A DNA stretch of 64,000 nt from Deinococcus peraridilitoris DSM 19664 (lineage in GTDB: Bacteria > Deinococcota > Deinococci > Deinococcales > Deinococcaceae): positions 2,432,001 through 2,496,000 of the forward strand of contig NC_019793.1 in NCBI RefSeq assembly GCF_000317835.1, read 5' to 3'. A program made the translations under genes and the position numbers. Each line of letters opens with the position of its first letter. Positions within the stretch are counted from its first letter, which is position 1. This document shows positions 8,959-18,618 of this stretch, piece by piece. The notes below the pieces were generated by a model. It was not told where the DNA came from. It ran no database searches and was given only the letters and a program-made list of their open reading frames with translations.

Positions 8959-10518
8959 TTAGAGCTGAGCTGCCAGACGTGAAATCCGGTTGAGCCCGGC
9001 GCTCATCTGCTCCAGAATCGTCAGGACGTCGAGATGCACGCTGCTCGACCGTTGCGAATCCGGATTCTGCGCCAGCCGTTCAAGGTGCCTCAGGCGCTGC
9101 TGACCCAGGTGGACCGAAAAGGCCGCGTCCTCGTGTGCGTCCGATTGTCGCAGGGCCAGCGCGGTGAACGTCCGGTGCATGCGCTCGGCGAGTTCACCGG
9201 CCACCAGCGCGAGGGCCTGGCCACCGGCATCCGAGAAGCGTCCACCGTGCCGTTCGAGCTTCAGGGGTTGCCGCGCGAGGCGCTTGCTGAGGTCAGCCAG
9301 GGCTTCGAGCTCACTCGCAATGCCCAGCAGGGCGGACAACTGGCCTGAGTCCACCCTGCCGCTGAGTTGCCCCAGATACAGTACCACCGCGTGTACAAGC
9401 TCGTCGACCCTGTTTTCCTGGCGAATGATTTCCGCGCGCTGTACCCCGTTCGCCTGATCGTTGCGCAGGGTGACGGTGCCTGCTGCGAGCAGGTACATGC
9501 GCTGCACGGCCTCGGCGACGCGCACCGTCTCGCGGAAGGCCAGGCCGTAGGCCAGCGTGGGATCGTTCAGGGCGTCCGGCGTCAGGTAGCGCGGACCTTC
9601 CTCGCTGGGCGGCGTGGGCAGCACGCGCCGCAACAGACGGGACAGCAGCGAACCGAAGGGCAGCGCGACGAGCAGCACCATCACGTTGAACAGGGTGTGC
9701 GCATTGGCGATCAACCGGCTGGGTTCGCTCTCCAGACTGGCGAGCAGCCTCGTGAACGGATCGATCACGGCGATCACCACCAACGCGCCGAGGACCTTGA
9801 GCCCCAAGTGCCCGTACGCCACCCGCCGCCCCTCGACGCTGCCTGACCGGCTGACCAGCGCCGCCGTGAGGGTGGTGCCGACGTTGGCGCCCACCACGAT
9901 CGCCACACCCTGGGCGGGTGTCAGCAGATCACCCACGACAAAAGCCAGGGCCAGGGTCGCGGCGGCGTTGCTGCTCTGCACCAGCACGGCCAGCGCGAAA
10001 CCCAGCAGCCCTCCCACCAGCGAACTTGCTGCCAGTGCCGAGAGCACCTGGCCGAACAGTGCGTTTTGTGCCAGCGGCTCGAGCGAAGCGAGCAGGGTTT
10101 CCAACCCCAGAAACAACAATCCCAACCCCAGCGATACCCGGCCCAGACGACCACCCAGCAGGCGCGGCCAGCTGAGCAGCAAGCCCAAGGCCAGCAGCGG
10201 CATGGTGAGCCGCCCGACGTGGAGCGACAGCAGCTGCACCGTGAAGGTTCCGCCCACCCCGGCTCCCAGCGCCACCGCGAGCGCGCGGGTCAGGCTCAAC
10301 ACGCCGGCGTCTACGAAGTTCACGGTCAGCACGGTGATGAGGGTCGCCGACTGTGCGAGCGCGGTGACCAGGGTGCCGACCAGAGCCGCGCCCACGTTTG
10401 ACCGTGTAGCGCTGGCGAGCAGGCGCCGCATGCCGGTGCCCAGCAGCGCCTGTAAGTTCTCTCCGGCCAGGCGCACCCCGAACAAAAAGAGCGCCAGTCC
10501 GCCGAGCAGCAGCAGCAT
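8959..10518 (-). CDS. Na+/phosphate cotransporter family protein with PhoU-like tail
   Basis: 519 residues. The N-terminal membrane half (about 1-310) has two Na/Pi-cotransporter repeats. The paired Gln/Ser-Thr motifs are visible as 'LVTALAQSATLITVLT' (about 51-66) and 'LVQSSNAAATLALAF' (about 177-191), each in a re-entrant region typical of NptA/YjbB transporters. The C-terminal part (about 330-519) is helical and PhoU-like. The protein probably moves phosphate across the inner membrane with sodium, often as an exporter in bacteria. ATG 10518 follows TATAAC by eight bases. The next minus-strand gene upstream is the M29 aminopeptidase, ending 33 bases away. Confidence 0.88.
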   Translation of the reverse strand: MLLLLGGLALFLFGVRLAGENLQALLGTGMRRLLASATRSNVGAALVGTLVTALAQSATLITVLTVNFVDAGVLSLTRALAVALGAGVGGTFTVQLLSLHVGRLTMPLLALGLLLSWPRLLGGRLGRVSLGLGLLFLGLETLLASLEPLAQNALFGQVLSALAASSLVGGLLGFALAVLVQSSNAAATLALAFVVGDLLTPAQGVAIVVGANVGTTLTAALVSRSGSVEGRRVAYGHLGLKVLGALVVIAVIDPFTRLLASLESEPSRLIANAHTLFNVMVLLVALPFGSLLSRLLRRVLPTPPSEEGPRYLTPDALNDPTLAYGLAFRETVRVAEAVQRMYLLAAGTVTLRNDQANGVQRAEIIRQENRVDELVHAVVLYLGQLSGRVDSGQLSALLGIASELEALADLSKRLARQPLKLERHGGRFSDAGGQALALVAGELAERMHRTFTALALRQSDAHEDAAFSVHLGQQRLRHLERLAQNPDSQRSSSVHLDVLTILEQMSAGLNRISRLAAQL

Positions 10519-10550
10519 AGAACGTGGTTATATCACGTTGCCGCTGCGCT

Positions 10551-11771
10551 TCAGAAAGTCCACTCGCCGCCGCGCATGACGCTTTCGCGCGCGCCGTCTG
10601 CCGTGACGCCGTCCACGTCCACCTCTGCCGAGCCGATCATCCAGTCCACGTGAATCAGGCTGTCGTTGGCGCCCGCAGCACCCATCGCGCCCTGGCCACC
10701 CTCCACGTTAAAGGCGTAAGCGTGTCCCAGTGCGATGTGCGACGCGGCGTTCTCGTCAAAGAGGGTGTTGTAGAAGAGCAGGCCCGTGCGTGCCACGGGC
10801 GCGGACGCCGCGACCAGGGCCACCTCGCCCAGGCGCCGGGCACCCTCGTCGGTGTCGAGCAGGGAGTGCAAGGTTGCTTCACCGCTGTTCGCACGGGCCT
10901 CGACCACCTGCCCGTCCTGAAAGCGCACCTCGATGCCGTCGATCAGGGTGCCGCGTACGCTGAGGGGTTTGGTGGCGCGCACGGTGCCGTTCACGCGTTC
11001 CCGGTGCGGCGCGGTAAAGACCTCGTCGGTGGGCAGGTTCGGCACGCCAGGAATGCCGTTCTGCGCGGGCCAGGCGCCTCCCACCCAGACGTGTGGGTTC
11101 GCGAGCCCCACCGTGAGGTCGGTGCCGGGACCACGAAAGTGCAGCGCCTCGTAACGGCGCTGATTCAGGTACTCGCGCCGATGGGCCAGCGCCTCGGTGT
11201 GGGCTCGCCACGCCCCAACCGGGTCAGGCCGGTCGGCCCGCGTGACCGTGAAGATGGCGTCCCACAGGCGCGCGATGGCCTCTTCTTCGCTGAGGTCCGG
11301 AAAGACCTTGCGCGCCCACGAGGGCACGGGCATCGCGCCGATGCTCCAGTTCACCGCGAACGAGCCCATGTGTTCGGCGACCGGCCTGTTGGCCTGCGCG
11401 AGCGCCTTGGAGCGCCGCGCGATGCGCTCACCGTCCAGTCCCGAAAGCAGGTCGGGATCATTGCCGGCAATGGACAGAAAAGCGTACCCATCACTTATTT
11501 TGTGCAGGGTTTCCTGGACCTGCCATTCAGGTGCGTATTCGAGCGCTTCCTCAGGTGCCGTCTCGAAAAGGATCCGCGTCAGCTGTGGATCGTCATAACG
11601 TACGCTGACTGCCCGCGCGCCGGCCTCGTAGGCTTTGCGCACGATCAGGCGAGCGAGCGGCGCGGCTTCCAGTGGGGTGTTCAGCTGCAGCTTGCCGCCC
11701 GCCTGCAAATTGACGCCGATTCGCACCAGCAGGTCAGCGTAGCGTTCGAGTTTCTCCTGAAAAGACAGCAT
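10551..11771 (-). CDS. M29 family aminopeptidase (aminopeptidase T type)
   Basis: 406 residues. Start ATG 11771 is chosen over an upstream in-frame ATG because the protein opening '[25 protein letters not shown]' matches the family N-terminus and TATGGT lies five bases before it. M29 enzymes are cytoplasmic dimeric metallo-aminopeptidases with Co/Zn. The C-terminal metal-binding region is present, including '[18 protein letters not shown]'-type acidic and His residues, 'IALGHAYAF' and the terminal '[10 protein letters not shown]' with Asp/His ligands. The family removes N-terminal residues in peptide turnover. It likely shares transcription with the cotransporter downstream. Confidence 0.88.
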   Translation of the reverse strand: MLSFQEKLERYADLLVRIGVNLQAGGKLQLNTPLEAAPLARLIVRKAYEAGARAVSVRYDDPQLTRILFETAPEEALEYAPEWQVQETLHKISDGYAFLSIAGNDPDLLSGLDGERIARRSKALAQANRPVAEHMGSFAVNWSIGAMPVPSWARKVFPDLSEEEAIARLWDAIFTVTRADRPDPVGAWRAHTEALAHRREYLNQRRYEALHFRGPGTDLTVGLANPHVWVGGAWPAQNGIPGVPNLPTDEVFTAPHRERVNGTVRATKPLSVRGTLIDGIEVRFQDGQVVEARANSGEATLHSLLDTDEGARRLGEVALVAASAPVARTGLLFYNTLFDENAASHIALGHAYAFNVEGGQGAMGAAGANDSLIHVDWMIGSAEVDVDGVTADGARESVMRGGEWTF

Positions 11772-11902
11772 GCTGCACCATACCCTACAAGGCCCACCCT
11801 CCGGCTCGCTGTCCGCACCCTGCCGGGCCATCGCCGCATGACCGCGGCACAACCGGCGCGAGTCCTCGCAACCTTTGCTGTGGTCGTGTCGTATCTACAG
11901 AT

Positions 11903-12127
11903 ATGTTGAACGTACTCTCCATCGTCGCGGGCGTGGTCGCCGGCCTCTTCCTGCTGCTCGGCATCCTGCCCTTTTTTGGCTGGCTGAACTGGATTCTGAC
12001 AGTTCCGACCGCGCTGCTCGGGCTGGTCCTGGGCCTGATCGGCCGTGGTCGGGCCGGAACGGTGCTGAACGTGGTGGTGCTGCTGCTGGCCGGATTGCGC
12101 CTGATGCTCGGCGGCGGCATTTTCTGA
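11903..12127 (+). CDS. small integral membrane protein
   Basis: 74 residues, almost entirely hydrophobic. Two to three membrane helices (about 4-24, 29-47, 53-70) are joined by a short 'GRGRAGT' basic loop. TATCTA precedes the ATG closely. A clear terminator hairpin follows 24 bases after the stop, so it is a self-contained gene. Function unknown; it resembles short Gly/Leu-rich membrane proteins common in this lineage. Confidence 0.65.
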   Translation: MLNVLSIVAGVVAGLFLLLGILPFFGWLNWILTVPTALLGLVLGLIGRGRAGTVLNVVVLLLAGLRLMLGGGIF

Positions 12128-12150
12128 CCGGAGGGTTCGTGGAGCCTCAG

Positions 12151-12184
12151 AGGGCAGATCGGCGTGCATTCGCCGATCTGCCCT
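12151..12184. terminator. bidirectional terminator between convergent genes
   Basis: A perfect 14-bp stem (12151-12164 with 12171-12184, loop TGCATT) followed on the plus strand by TTCTTTCTCTTC. It separates the small membrane protein from the convergent M20 peptidase. Confidence 0.75.
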
Positions 12185-12193
12185 TCTTTCTCT

Positions 12194-13264
12194 TCAATCC
12201 AGCGGCCGTTCCTGGTAAAGATCGACGAATTTGCACAACATCCTGAGCCCGGTCGCCAGGCTGTCCGGAGCGACCCATTCATCTTCGCGGTGCGCGTTGC
12301 CACCACGGTACACGCCCAGCGCCAGTGCGGGAATGTGATGAGGAGCGGCGGCGTTGGCGTCGGTGCTGCTGGCCGCAGTGCGCAGTTCCACGCCCACGCT
12401 CTCGGCAGCGCGGCGGGCCAGTTTCAGGAGGGCCTCGCTGGACAGGTCACCGCCAGGACGGTCGCCTACCTGCTCCAGGGTCACCTGCACGCCAGCCGTG
12501 CGGGCCGCACCTTCAATGGCGGACCGGGCGCGTTCCTGAAGGGTTTCCAGCGCGTAGGGATCGAGAGAGCGCAAATCGAGCAGCAACTGCGCGCTCGCGG
12601 CAATCGAGTTGATGCTGTTGCCGCCGCGCGCTTCTCCGACGTTGAGGGTGGTACGTGGACTGTGCGGCAAGGGCAGGCTGTAAAGCGCCGTGATAGCCAG
12701 CCCCAGCGCATGCAGGGCGCTCGGGCCCTTGTCACCCCACGAGTGCCCGCCGGGACCGCTGAAGGTCGCCCGGAAACGGCGCACGCCGACAGCCTTCGTG
12801 ACGGCCAGCCCCAGGTAACCGTCGACGGCCACGAAAGCACCGATGCGTTCGGCATGCTGCGCGAGCAGATGTTTGGCGCCTCGCAGATCGCCCAGACCTT
12901 CCTCGGCAACGTTGGCGACCAGCCACAGCGGGCGGCGCAGACGCTCAAGCTGCAGATCGCGCAGGAAGGCGGTCAGTACCGCCAGGCTGGCACTGTTGTC
13001 GCCCAGGCCGGGACCGCTCAGCCGTCCGCGTGTTTCGTGAACGGTCAGGTCAGTGTCCCCGGCAAACACGGTGTCGAGGTGTGACGCGAGTACCAGGGCC
13101 TTGCCTTCCGGAGGGCCCAGGCGCAGCACGACGTTGCCGACCTCATCCTGCTCCGGCTCGTGCCCCAGCGCGCGCCATAACCGGCTCATCAGCGCCGCCC
13201 GTTCACCCTCATGAAAAGTCGGGGCGGGAGTCTGGGCGATACGAACGAGGTAATCGAGCGGCAC
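12194..13264 (-). CDS. M20/M25/M40 family metallopeptidase
   Basis: 356 residues. Zinc-site motifs are in order: 'ASHLDTVF' (metal His and catalytic Asp, about 68-75), 'GPGLGDNSAS' (bridging Asp, about 93-102), 'NVAEEGLGDLRG' (catalytic and metal Glu, about 124), and a C-terminal His in 'YRGGNAHREDEWV'. The dimerisation domain lies between. The family hydrolyses peptides or N-acyl amino acids; this one resembles PepT-like aminopeptidases more than ArgE or LysK, but the substrate is not certain. GTG 13264 follows TACACT by six bases, a leaderless GTG start. Confidence 0.85.
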   Translation of the reverse strand: MPLDYLVRIAQTPAPTFHEGERAALMSRLWRALGHEPEQDEVGNVVLRLGPPEGKALVLASHLDTVFAGDTDLTVHETRGRLSGPGLGDNSASLAVLTAFLRDLQLERLRRPLWLVANVAEEGLGDLRGAKHLLAQHAERIGAFVAVDGYLGLAVTKAVGVRRFRATFSGPGGHSWGDKGPSALHALGLAITALYSLPLPHSPRTTLNVGEARGGNSINSIAASAQLLLDLRSLDPYALETLQERARSAIEGAARTAGVQVTLEQVGDRPGGDLSSEALLKLARRAAESVGVELRTAASSTDANAAAPHHIPALALGVYRGGNAHREDEWVAPDSLATGLRMLCKFVDLYQERPLD

Positions 13265-14118
13265 CCGGTCAGTGTATAGGAGCAGCGCGACTTTCAGCTA
13301 TGACGCCGCTTCACTAAGTCAAGGAATGACAACGGACATGACCCTGGCGTATTCCACCTTGAGGCAATTGGCCAGAATGTAGTACTGGACGACACGCAGC
13401 CTGGATTTCTCACACGAGGAGTGCATTCGGGTCAGGGCGCTGGTCCGGGAATTTACCGATGATATCGGTGCGGAGGAAAGTACCGAGAAGACATGGTGGC
13501 AGATGATCTCGAACGAATTGAGTATGAACTCAAGCGGCTCGAGGTAACGCAGGCATCCGCTTGAAGCGTGATCTGCTGCGATGGGCGTCGTCAAACGGTC
13601 AAGCTTGTTCTGGCTTGCCAGGGAACGTTGCCGTCATGTCATACCGTTGCCTTGCTGCCTTGCCCTCGCTCACGCACACCACGGTCAGACTACCTAGGGA
13701 GTGACCGCCACCTGGTGCGGAACTCGCTATGCCTTTTGCCTTGGGCTGCTGTAAATCTGGCGCCCTCAGGACATGAAAAAGGGAAGCCGCTTGGCTTCCC
13801 TTGATGGTGCAGGTTGTCGGAGTTGCACCGACCTACGCTTGGTCCTGCTCGTGCGCCCGTCTTTTAATCCAAAGTCGTCCGGTGTGGTCAGCCATTGCCC
13901 ATCTGGGCAAATATCCATGACACCCTTCAACTTGTCGAGGTGGACGCCTCCCTAATTCAACGCCACTTCGCATGCATTGCGGCGTCGTGCCTTGAACATC
14001 TTTTGCGCAGGGCCAAGAAAAGAGTATAAAGAGATTTGAGCGGCGCAACGCGATCAGTGTTACATTCTGGGACAACCCCACACCAGGCCTCCTGAGCCAT
14101 CTTGCGTTAGCCTGAAGC
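13265..14118. other. degenerate intergenic stretch
   Basis: About 850 bases without a credible intact gene. Near 13326-13564 the plus strand shows coding-like pieces interrupted by an in-frame TAG (13380-13382) and frame changes, for example 'RSLDFSHEECIRVRALVREF' and then 'ERIEYELKRLEV' in another frame, as in a decayed gene. The rest holds a minus-strand terminator (13779-13802) with a tRNA-like hairpin before it, and the ilvA promoter box TAGCCT (14108-14113). Confidence 0.4.
13779..13802 (-). terminator. minus-strand terminator next to a tRNA-like hairpin
   Basis: A 10-bp stem (13779-13788 with 13793-13802, loop GCTT) read leftward runs into TTTTTC. No recognised gene precedes it. Immediately upstream on the minus strand is a T-arm-like hairpin ending in ACCA (13805-13832). 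A 50-codon ORF (13766-13918, minus) would read through the terminator and is unlikely. Confidence 0.65.
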
Positions 14119-15084
14119 ATGACCATTGCCGAGAGTCTCGTCACGTTGCACGACATCGAGCAGGCCCGTGAGCGGCTGCACGGTCTTGTCGCCCGCTCAC
14201 CGCTGGTGGTCTTTCCCGGGGCCGACCTGACACTGAAAGCCGAGAATCTGCAGGTCACGGGCGCCTTCAAGCTGCGCGGCGCCTTCAATGCCATCCTGAG
14301 CCTTTCGGATGAGGAGCGTGCTCGGGGCGTGGTGGCGCACTCGAGCGGCAATCACGCACAGGCCGTGGCGTACGCGGCGCGGCAGCTGGGGGTACACGCG
14401 GTGATCGTGATGCCCGAAAATGCGCCGGGCATCAAGCTGGAACGCACCCGCTCCTACGGCGCGGAGGTGGTGATCGTGGGCAAGGCCAGCCGCGAACGAC
14501 TCGAAAAGACGCGTGAACTGCAGGAAGCGCGCGGCCTGACGCCCGTACCGCCCTATGACGACCGCAACATCATCGCTGGAACCGGCACAGTCGCCCTGGA
14601 AATTCTGGAGGACCTTCCAGAGGTACAGACCGTGCTGGTCCCCGTGAGTGGGGGAGGCCTGCTGGCCGGAGTGGCCACTGCCATCAAGCTTTCCCGGCCT
14701 GAGGTGCGCGTGATCGGCGTCGAGCCCGAGCTGGCCGCCGACACCCAGGCGAGCTTCCGCGCCGGGGCCGTAGTGGAGTGGGACGCCGCGCAGGTCAGCC
14801 GGACCCTGGCAGACGGTTTGCGGGTGCAGCGCGTCGGTACGCTCAACTGGCCGCACATTCAGGCTTATGTCGACGATGTCGTGACGGTCAGCGAGGACGA
14901 GATTCGCGCCGCCATGCGCCGCACGATGCTCGAAGCGCGTCTGGTAGCCGAACCCAGCGGCGCCGTGACCATCGCGGCTGGGCTCTTCCGGCGTGGCGAA
15001 CTGCCCCAGGGACCCACCGTGGCCATCCTGAGCGGGGGCACGGTCGAGGCGTCGCTGCTCGCCTCGGTTCTCGCGGAAGATTGA
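14119..15084 (+). CDS. threonine/serine ammonia-lyase (short, no ACT domain)
   Basis: 321 residues, PLP fold type II. The PLP lysine is K51 in 'TGAFKLRGAF', the 'SSGNHAQAVA' loop (about 75-84) binds substrate, and 'SGGGLLAG' holds the cofactor phosphate. The protein ends without the regulatory ACT domains of long biosynthetic IlvA, like catabolic TdcB or serine racemase. It converts threonine to 2-oxobutanoate (isoleucine precursor) or serine to pyruvate. ATG 14119 follows TAGCCT by five bases. No isoleucine genes are adjacent, so a biosynthetic role is open. Confidence 0.9.
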   Translation: MTIAESLVTLHDIEQARERLHGLVARSPLVVFPGADLTLKAENLQVTGAFKLRGAFNAILSLSDEERARGVVAHSSGNHAQAVAYAARQLGVHAVIVMPENAPGIKLERTRSYGAEVVIVGKASRERLEKTRELQEARGLTPVPPYDDRNIIAGTGTVALEILEDLPEVQTVLVPVSGGGLLAGVATAIKLSRPEVRVIGVEPELAADTQASFRAGAVVEWDAAQVSRTLADGLRVQRVGTLNWPHIQAYVDDVVTVSEDEIRAAMRRTMLEARLVAEPSGAVTIAAGLFRRGELPQGPTVAILSGGTVEASLLASVLAED

Positions 15085-15478
15085 GAAATACCGCAGCCGC
15101 CCATACCTGCTGGAAGCGATCTGCCAGATCGCGAGCGGCCTCCCTGAGGCGCGCCTCTCCATCTACGAGTGCGGACGCATCCAGGGAGACTTGATCCGAA
15201 CCGTTGAAGGCGGGATTCGGTACTTTATGCCCCTCATCGCACGGCAACGACGCGGACGCCATGCACGCTCTGGACCTCGTCGTCCTGGTCGTCACCGCCC
15301 CGAATCGACTGCCTGTCACCACGGCGAACTCCGAGCAGGAGGGTGTGCTCTCCAGGCTCGGGGCGCGTGACCGGACCCGCGCAGTGCTCAAGGCACCGGA
15401 CCTTGGGGTCATTTGAAGGGCGGCCTCGCACCAAAGAGAGGAGAACGCGCTATGCGCGTTTTCCTCTCTTTTTTCGGT
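15085..15478. other. intergenic region with frameshifted coding remnant
   Basis: Between ilvA and the convergent SRPBCC gene. Plus-strand frame from 15083 reads 'SRPYLLEAICQIASGLPEAR' and on to about 15240. A second frame from ATG 15261 reads 51 codons to 15416 ('MHALDLVVLVVTAPNRLP'). The pieces look like one decayed reading frame broken once. No family is recognised, and neither piece has a ribosome site. The region ends at the terminator 15433-15471. Confidence 0.3.
15433..15471 (+). terminator. terminator hairpin with T-run
   Basis: An 18-bp stem with one G-U pair (15433-15450 with 15454-15471, loop TAT) followed by a run of T. It lies between convergent genes and can serve both; the T-run is on the plus side and an A-run opens the other side. 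Confidence 0.8.
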
Positions 15479-16153
15479 TCAGGCCTGAGTGCGTGGGGTG
15501 GGCACCGAGCCCGTGCTGCCTTCGAACACACTCTTGAAGTTCTGCAGGTCGTCGGCAATCTGCACGCTGGGTTCCTCGCCGAACAGTTTGGCGATGGCGG
15601 CGCCCAGCGCTCCGGCCGGAGGGCGGTAAGAGAGTGCCACGTGCACGCGGGTGCTGTCTCCCGGCAGGCTTTCGAACTGCACGCTGCCGGCGTTGTCGAC
15701 CGTGGCGCCGGGCAGCGAGTGCCAGCCGATGCGTTCGCCAGGCTTGTCGTTCACGATCTCAGCTTCCCACTCCACGTGGGTACCAAGGGGGGCCTTGGCG
15801 ACCCAGCGTGAACGGCGCTCGTCGATTTCAGTGACGGTTTCGAGGTGGCTCATGATGCGCGGCAGGTTCTCCAGCTTACGCCAGTAAGCGTAGACTTCAC
15901 GGGCCGGGCGGTTCACCACCACCGAGTGCTCCACGAACACGGGTTTGCTGGAAACCGCGCCTTCACCAGCCGTGTTCATGCCGGCCGCCGCATAAGCGGG
16001 ATCATGCCCACTGGCGCCCCGGAAGATCAGGTAACCACCTGCGGCGGCGAGCAGCAGCCCACCCAGGCCGCGCCGGCGCAGGCCGAGAATGGCGAGAAGT
16101 CCGCCGCCGAGGGATGAAATCAGTCGTTCGTTGCTGCTGACATTGGTTTCCAT
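15479..16153 (-). CDS. SRPBCC family protein with membrane anchor
   Basis: 224 residues. Of two adjacent ATGs, 16153 has the better spacing to AAGGAGG; 16156 is possible. Residues about 10-45 are hydrophobic (two short YgaP-like helices, '[17 protein letters not shown]', '[14 protein letters not shown]'). Residues about 70-215 form a START/SRPBCC domain: '[19 protein letters not shown]', then '[14 protein letters not shown]', and a terminal long helix '[14 protein letters not shown]'. It matches the polyketide cyclase/dehydrase-type subgroup, which binds hydrophobic ligands. No ligand is known. It forms a tandem with the DUF2171 gene, typical stress-associated neighbours. Confidence 0.8.
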   Translation of the reverse strand: METNVSSNERLISSLGGGLLAILGLRRRGLGGLLLAAAGGYLIFRGASGHDPAYAAAGMNTAGEGAVSSKPVFVEHSVVVNRPAREVYAYWRKLENLPRIMSHLETVTEIDERRSRWVAKAPLGTHVEWEAEIVNDKPGERIGWHSLPGATVDNAGSVQFESLPGDSTRVHVALSYRPPAGALGAAIAKLFGEEPSVQIADDLQNFKSVFEGSTGSVPTPRTQA

Positions 16154-16307
16154 CATGCCTCCTTGTTGAGTCGAGTGCCCCAAGCGGGACTCCCAACTCT
16201 TAACCTCTTCATGTTGACCCAATTGCAGTCCCGGGAACGTTCGGGGACCGTGAAAGGAATCCGTGAGGATCTTTAGCGTTGGGAGGGAAAGACGCACTGA
16301 GGCGCCC

Positions 16308-17189
16308 TCACTCCGGGCGGTTGGGGTCGCCTTCGCTGTCCGGAGCGTCGTTCTGACGCTCGTCGACCGCCTGTCCCATCGCCTGCTGATCGAAGTCGGT
16401 GCCGGCCAGCGCGGGGTCGAGGTTGGTGTTCATGGTGCTGCTGGGCGTCGCGGCGCTGCCACCCACCAGGCCACCCTCTCCCGGCATGGCGTTTGAGCCG
16501 CCGCTGTAGCTGGTGTCGTAGCCCTGCATGCCCTGCACCTGAGCCTGATCCTGCGCGCTGCCCTGAGTCTGCGCGAAGCTGCCTGAGCTGGTGTCCTGTC
16601 CCTGACCCGGCAGGCCGTCCTCGCTGCTGACGTTTCCCTGCGCGCCGGTGTTGGCATTGCGGTCGCCGGTCTGCCCGGAGGCTGCGCCCGCACCGCTCAT
16701 CAATTCCTGGTCTGCCATGGTATTGCCCACCCCACTTGCCGTGTAAGAATCGGTCGTGCTGCCCTCGTTCGGGTGCCCGCCGAGCGTGGTGCTCCGGTCA
16801 CCCATCGGGCTTTCCTGCCCGCTCACCTCAAGGTCGCGGTCGCTGATGATCGATCCACCCGCGCTGCCCAGCGCTTCGCTGCCGCTCATACCCGAGGGCG
16901 TCCCGCTGAGCGCGGCCTGGCCGGTGTGATCGTTGGGATCGCTGGTCATGGCGCCCTGCTGAAACTCATCGGCGGTGCGGTTGAGGTACACCGCGCGCTC
17001 GTCGATGTGATCGACCCAGGAAATCGGAATCCAGCGGTGTTCGTGATTGGGAGAGTCATTCTTGGTGAGCTTCAGGAAATTACCGTCGACGCCGTCGATG
17101 GTTCCCACGTGCACACCCGGGGCGCCCATCATGCTGCCCTCGCCACGCGCGTGGACCATCATGTGCTCGTGAATGTCGCTGGGGTTCAT
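16308..17189 (-). CDS. DUF2171 (PRC-barrel-like) protein with disordered tail
   Basis: 293 residues. The first about 75 form the DUF2171 domain: '[10 protein letters not shown]', '[19 protein letters not shown]' and '[19 protein letters not shown]' follow the PRC-barrel-like strand order. From about residue 80 the chain is low-complexity, rich in Gly, Ser, Gln, Asp and Thr, and is probably disordered. ATG 17189 has a GGAGG site. Proteins of this type are linked to general stress in Deinococcus and relatives, a family-level inference. A short second DUF2171-like ORF is encoded at 48361. Confidence 0.75.
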   Translation of the reverse strand: MNPSDIHEHMMVHARGEGSMMGAPGVHVGTIDGVDGNFLKLTKNDSPNHEHRWIPISWVDHIDERAVYLNRTADEFQQGAMTSDPNDHTGQAALSGTPSGMSGSEALGSAGGSIISDRDLEVSGQESPMGDRSTTLGGHPNEGSTTDSYTASGVGNTMADQELMSGAGAASGQTGDRNANTGAQGNVSSEDGLPGQGQDTSSGSFAQTQGSAQDQAQVQGMQGYDTSYSGGSNAMPGEGGLVGGSAATPSSTMNTNLDPALAGTDFDQQAMGQAVDERQNDAPDSEGDPNRPE

Positions 17190-17389
17190 GCGTTCCTCCT
17201 ACGAAAAGAAGCGCACTTTTCGTAATTTAATTCTTGGGACGCTCCCTATAGGCCGCGTGTGCGTTCTCCCGAGAAACTTTGAGGGGCGTTTCAGGAATGA
17301 AGCGAGCCTTAGCGCACCCGTGCGCGTCTGCTGGGCCGTACGCTCATACGCGTCTGAGGCCTGCAAAGACTGCAGTAGCCTGAAACGGT

Positions 17390-18280
17390 ATGGACGCCCT
17401 GAGCTTCGGCGCAATTTTTGTGACCATCGTTTTCTGGGCTTCGGCCTTTGCGGGAATACGGGCCGGCCTGGAAGCCTTTGATCCCGGTCACCTTACGCTT
17501 TACCGTTTCCTGGTGGCTTCGCTGGCGCTTGGTCTGTACGCCCTGGCGGTGCGGCTGAAACCGCCTTCGCCGCGTGACCTCGCGCGCATCTTCGGCTTGT
17601 CGCTGCTGGGGATCACCGCTTATCATCTGGCGCTCAATTACGGTCAGCAGACTGTCCCGGCCGGTACGGCGAGTCTGATCGTCGCAGCCGGTCCGGTCAT
17701 CACCGCGCTGCTGGGCGCGTGGTTCATGGGCGAGCGGCGCCCGGCGTTGGGATGGCTCGGTACCCTGATCGCCCTGGCGGGCGTGGCGCTGATCGTGCTG
17801 GGCAGCGGTGAAAGCCTGGAGTTCACACGTGGGGCGCTGCTGATACTGCTCGCTGCGCTGGTGACCAGCCTGTACTTCGTCTTTCAGCGTGGGGTGGTGG
17901 CGCGTGTCGGTTCGCTGCGCTTCACGGTCTACAGCCTGATACTGGGCACGCTTCCCCTGCTGATCTTTCTGCCTGGCTTCGGCGCTGAACTGACCCGCGC
18001 GCCCTTGAAGGCTCACCTGGCAGTCGTGTACATCGGGCTCTTTCCGGCGGCGCTGGCTTACCTGACCTGGACTTACGCGCTCTCGCGGGTTGGCGCGAGC
18101 CGCACCACCAGCTTTCTGAACGTTTCACCGGTCTTCGCCATTCTGATCGGCTGGCTGTGGCTGGGTGAAGTGCCCCATCCGGTCAGCCTGATTGGCGGGG
18201 GCATCGCATTGCTGGGCGTGATTCTGGTGAACACCCTCGGAAGGGCCCGTCGTGCGCCGCAGCCTGCAGTGGTGGTCTGA
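17390..18280 (+). CDS. EamA family transporter (DMT superfamily)
   Basis: 296 residues with ten predicted membrane helices in two five-helix EamA repeats. The first repeat contains '[19 protein letters not shown]' (about 15-33) and the second '[16 protein letters not shown]' and '[21 protein letters not shown]'. Family members export metabolites such as amino acids; the substrate cannot be read from sequence. ATG 17390 follows TAGCCT (17376-17381) by eight bases. A gene remnant lies directly downstream. Confidence 0.88.
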   Translation: MDALSFGAIFVTIVFWASAFAGIRAGLEAFDPGHLTLYRFLVASLALGLYALAVRLKPPSPRDLARIFGLSLLGITAYHLALNYGQQTVPAGTASLIVAAGPVITALLGAWFMGERRPALGWLGTLIALAGVALIVLGSGESLEFTRGALLILLAALVTSLYFVFQRGVVARVGSLRFTVYSLILGTLPLLIFLPGFGAELTRAPLKAHLAVVYIGLFPAALAYLTWTYALSRVGASRTTSFLNVSPVFAILIGWLWLGEVPHPVSLIGGGIALLGVILVNTLGRARRAPQPAVVV

Positions 18281-18310
18281 ATATCTTGCAGGCGTCCGTG
18301 GCACTGATGA

Positions 18311-18450
18311 AAGGTGGCGCGGTGGTGGGAGATCGGCGCGACCAACTGGCAGCGGGCGGTGACGTTCTTGCAGCAGAACGAGAAAGTGCCCGCGGGGGCC
18401 AAAGCCAGCGATTTTTCACCGATGCCTACCTCGACCGCAGCGTCAAGTAA
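18311..18450 (+). pseudogene. C-terminal remnant resembling an ABC solute-binding protein
   Basis: Frame from 18311 reads 'KVARWWEIGATNWQRAVTFL', continues through 'EKVPAGAKASDF', then needs one extra base in the T-run near 18412 to continue as 'FTDAYLDRSVK' and the TAA at 18450. The word order resembles the C-terminus of NMT1/THI5-like periplasmic binding proteins. It is preceded in frame by TGA and has no start, so it is a fragment. Family assignment is by memory of pattern and is tentative. Confidence 0.35.
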
Positions 18451-18545
18451 ATTCCATAGACCCGGGAGAGACGCGGCGGGCCTGGACTTTTCCACGGATG
18501 TATGAGCAGCGCCCCATCCGGCGCTGCTAATGCTTTTTGCCTATG

Positions 18546-18574
18546 TTGCAATGTGCGTGTGCGGCGTCTAAGGT
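18546..18574 (+). promoter_or_regulatory. promoter of the 41-residue ORF
   Basis: TTGCAA (18546-18551) and TAAGGT (18569-18574) are separated by 17 bases, giving a transcription start near 18581. The message would begin just before an 8-bp hairpin (18584-18591 with 18596-18603). Confidence 0.5.
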
Positions 18575-18581
18575 GTCGTTA

Positions 18582-18618
18582 TCACCTTTCCACATGGAAA
18601 GGTTTCGAGGAGGTGAAG
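18582..18618 (+). promoter_or_regulatory. 5' leader with competing hairpins around the ribosome site
   Basis: ACCTTTCC (18584-18591) pairs perfectly with GGAAAGGT (18596-18603) around loop ACAT. The overlapping TCACCT (18582-18587) is also complementary to AGGTGA (18611-18616), part of the ribosome-binding site GGAGGTGA. The two pairings exclude each other, so the first would expose and the second hide the site. Confidence 0.4.

Noticed and set aside
10524..11909. 461-codon plus-strand frame opposite the M29 aminopeptidase
   Set aside because: Low-complexity His/Val/Gly-rich translation with no start signal; the minus strand encodes the aminopeptidase.
13779..13918. functional tRNA or tmRNA on the minus strand
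   Set aside because: Only a T-arm-like hairpin and ACCA are present. No matching acceptor 5' strand, anticodon arm or tmRNA tag/pseudoknots could be found. Kept only as a low-interest observation.
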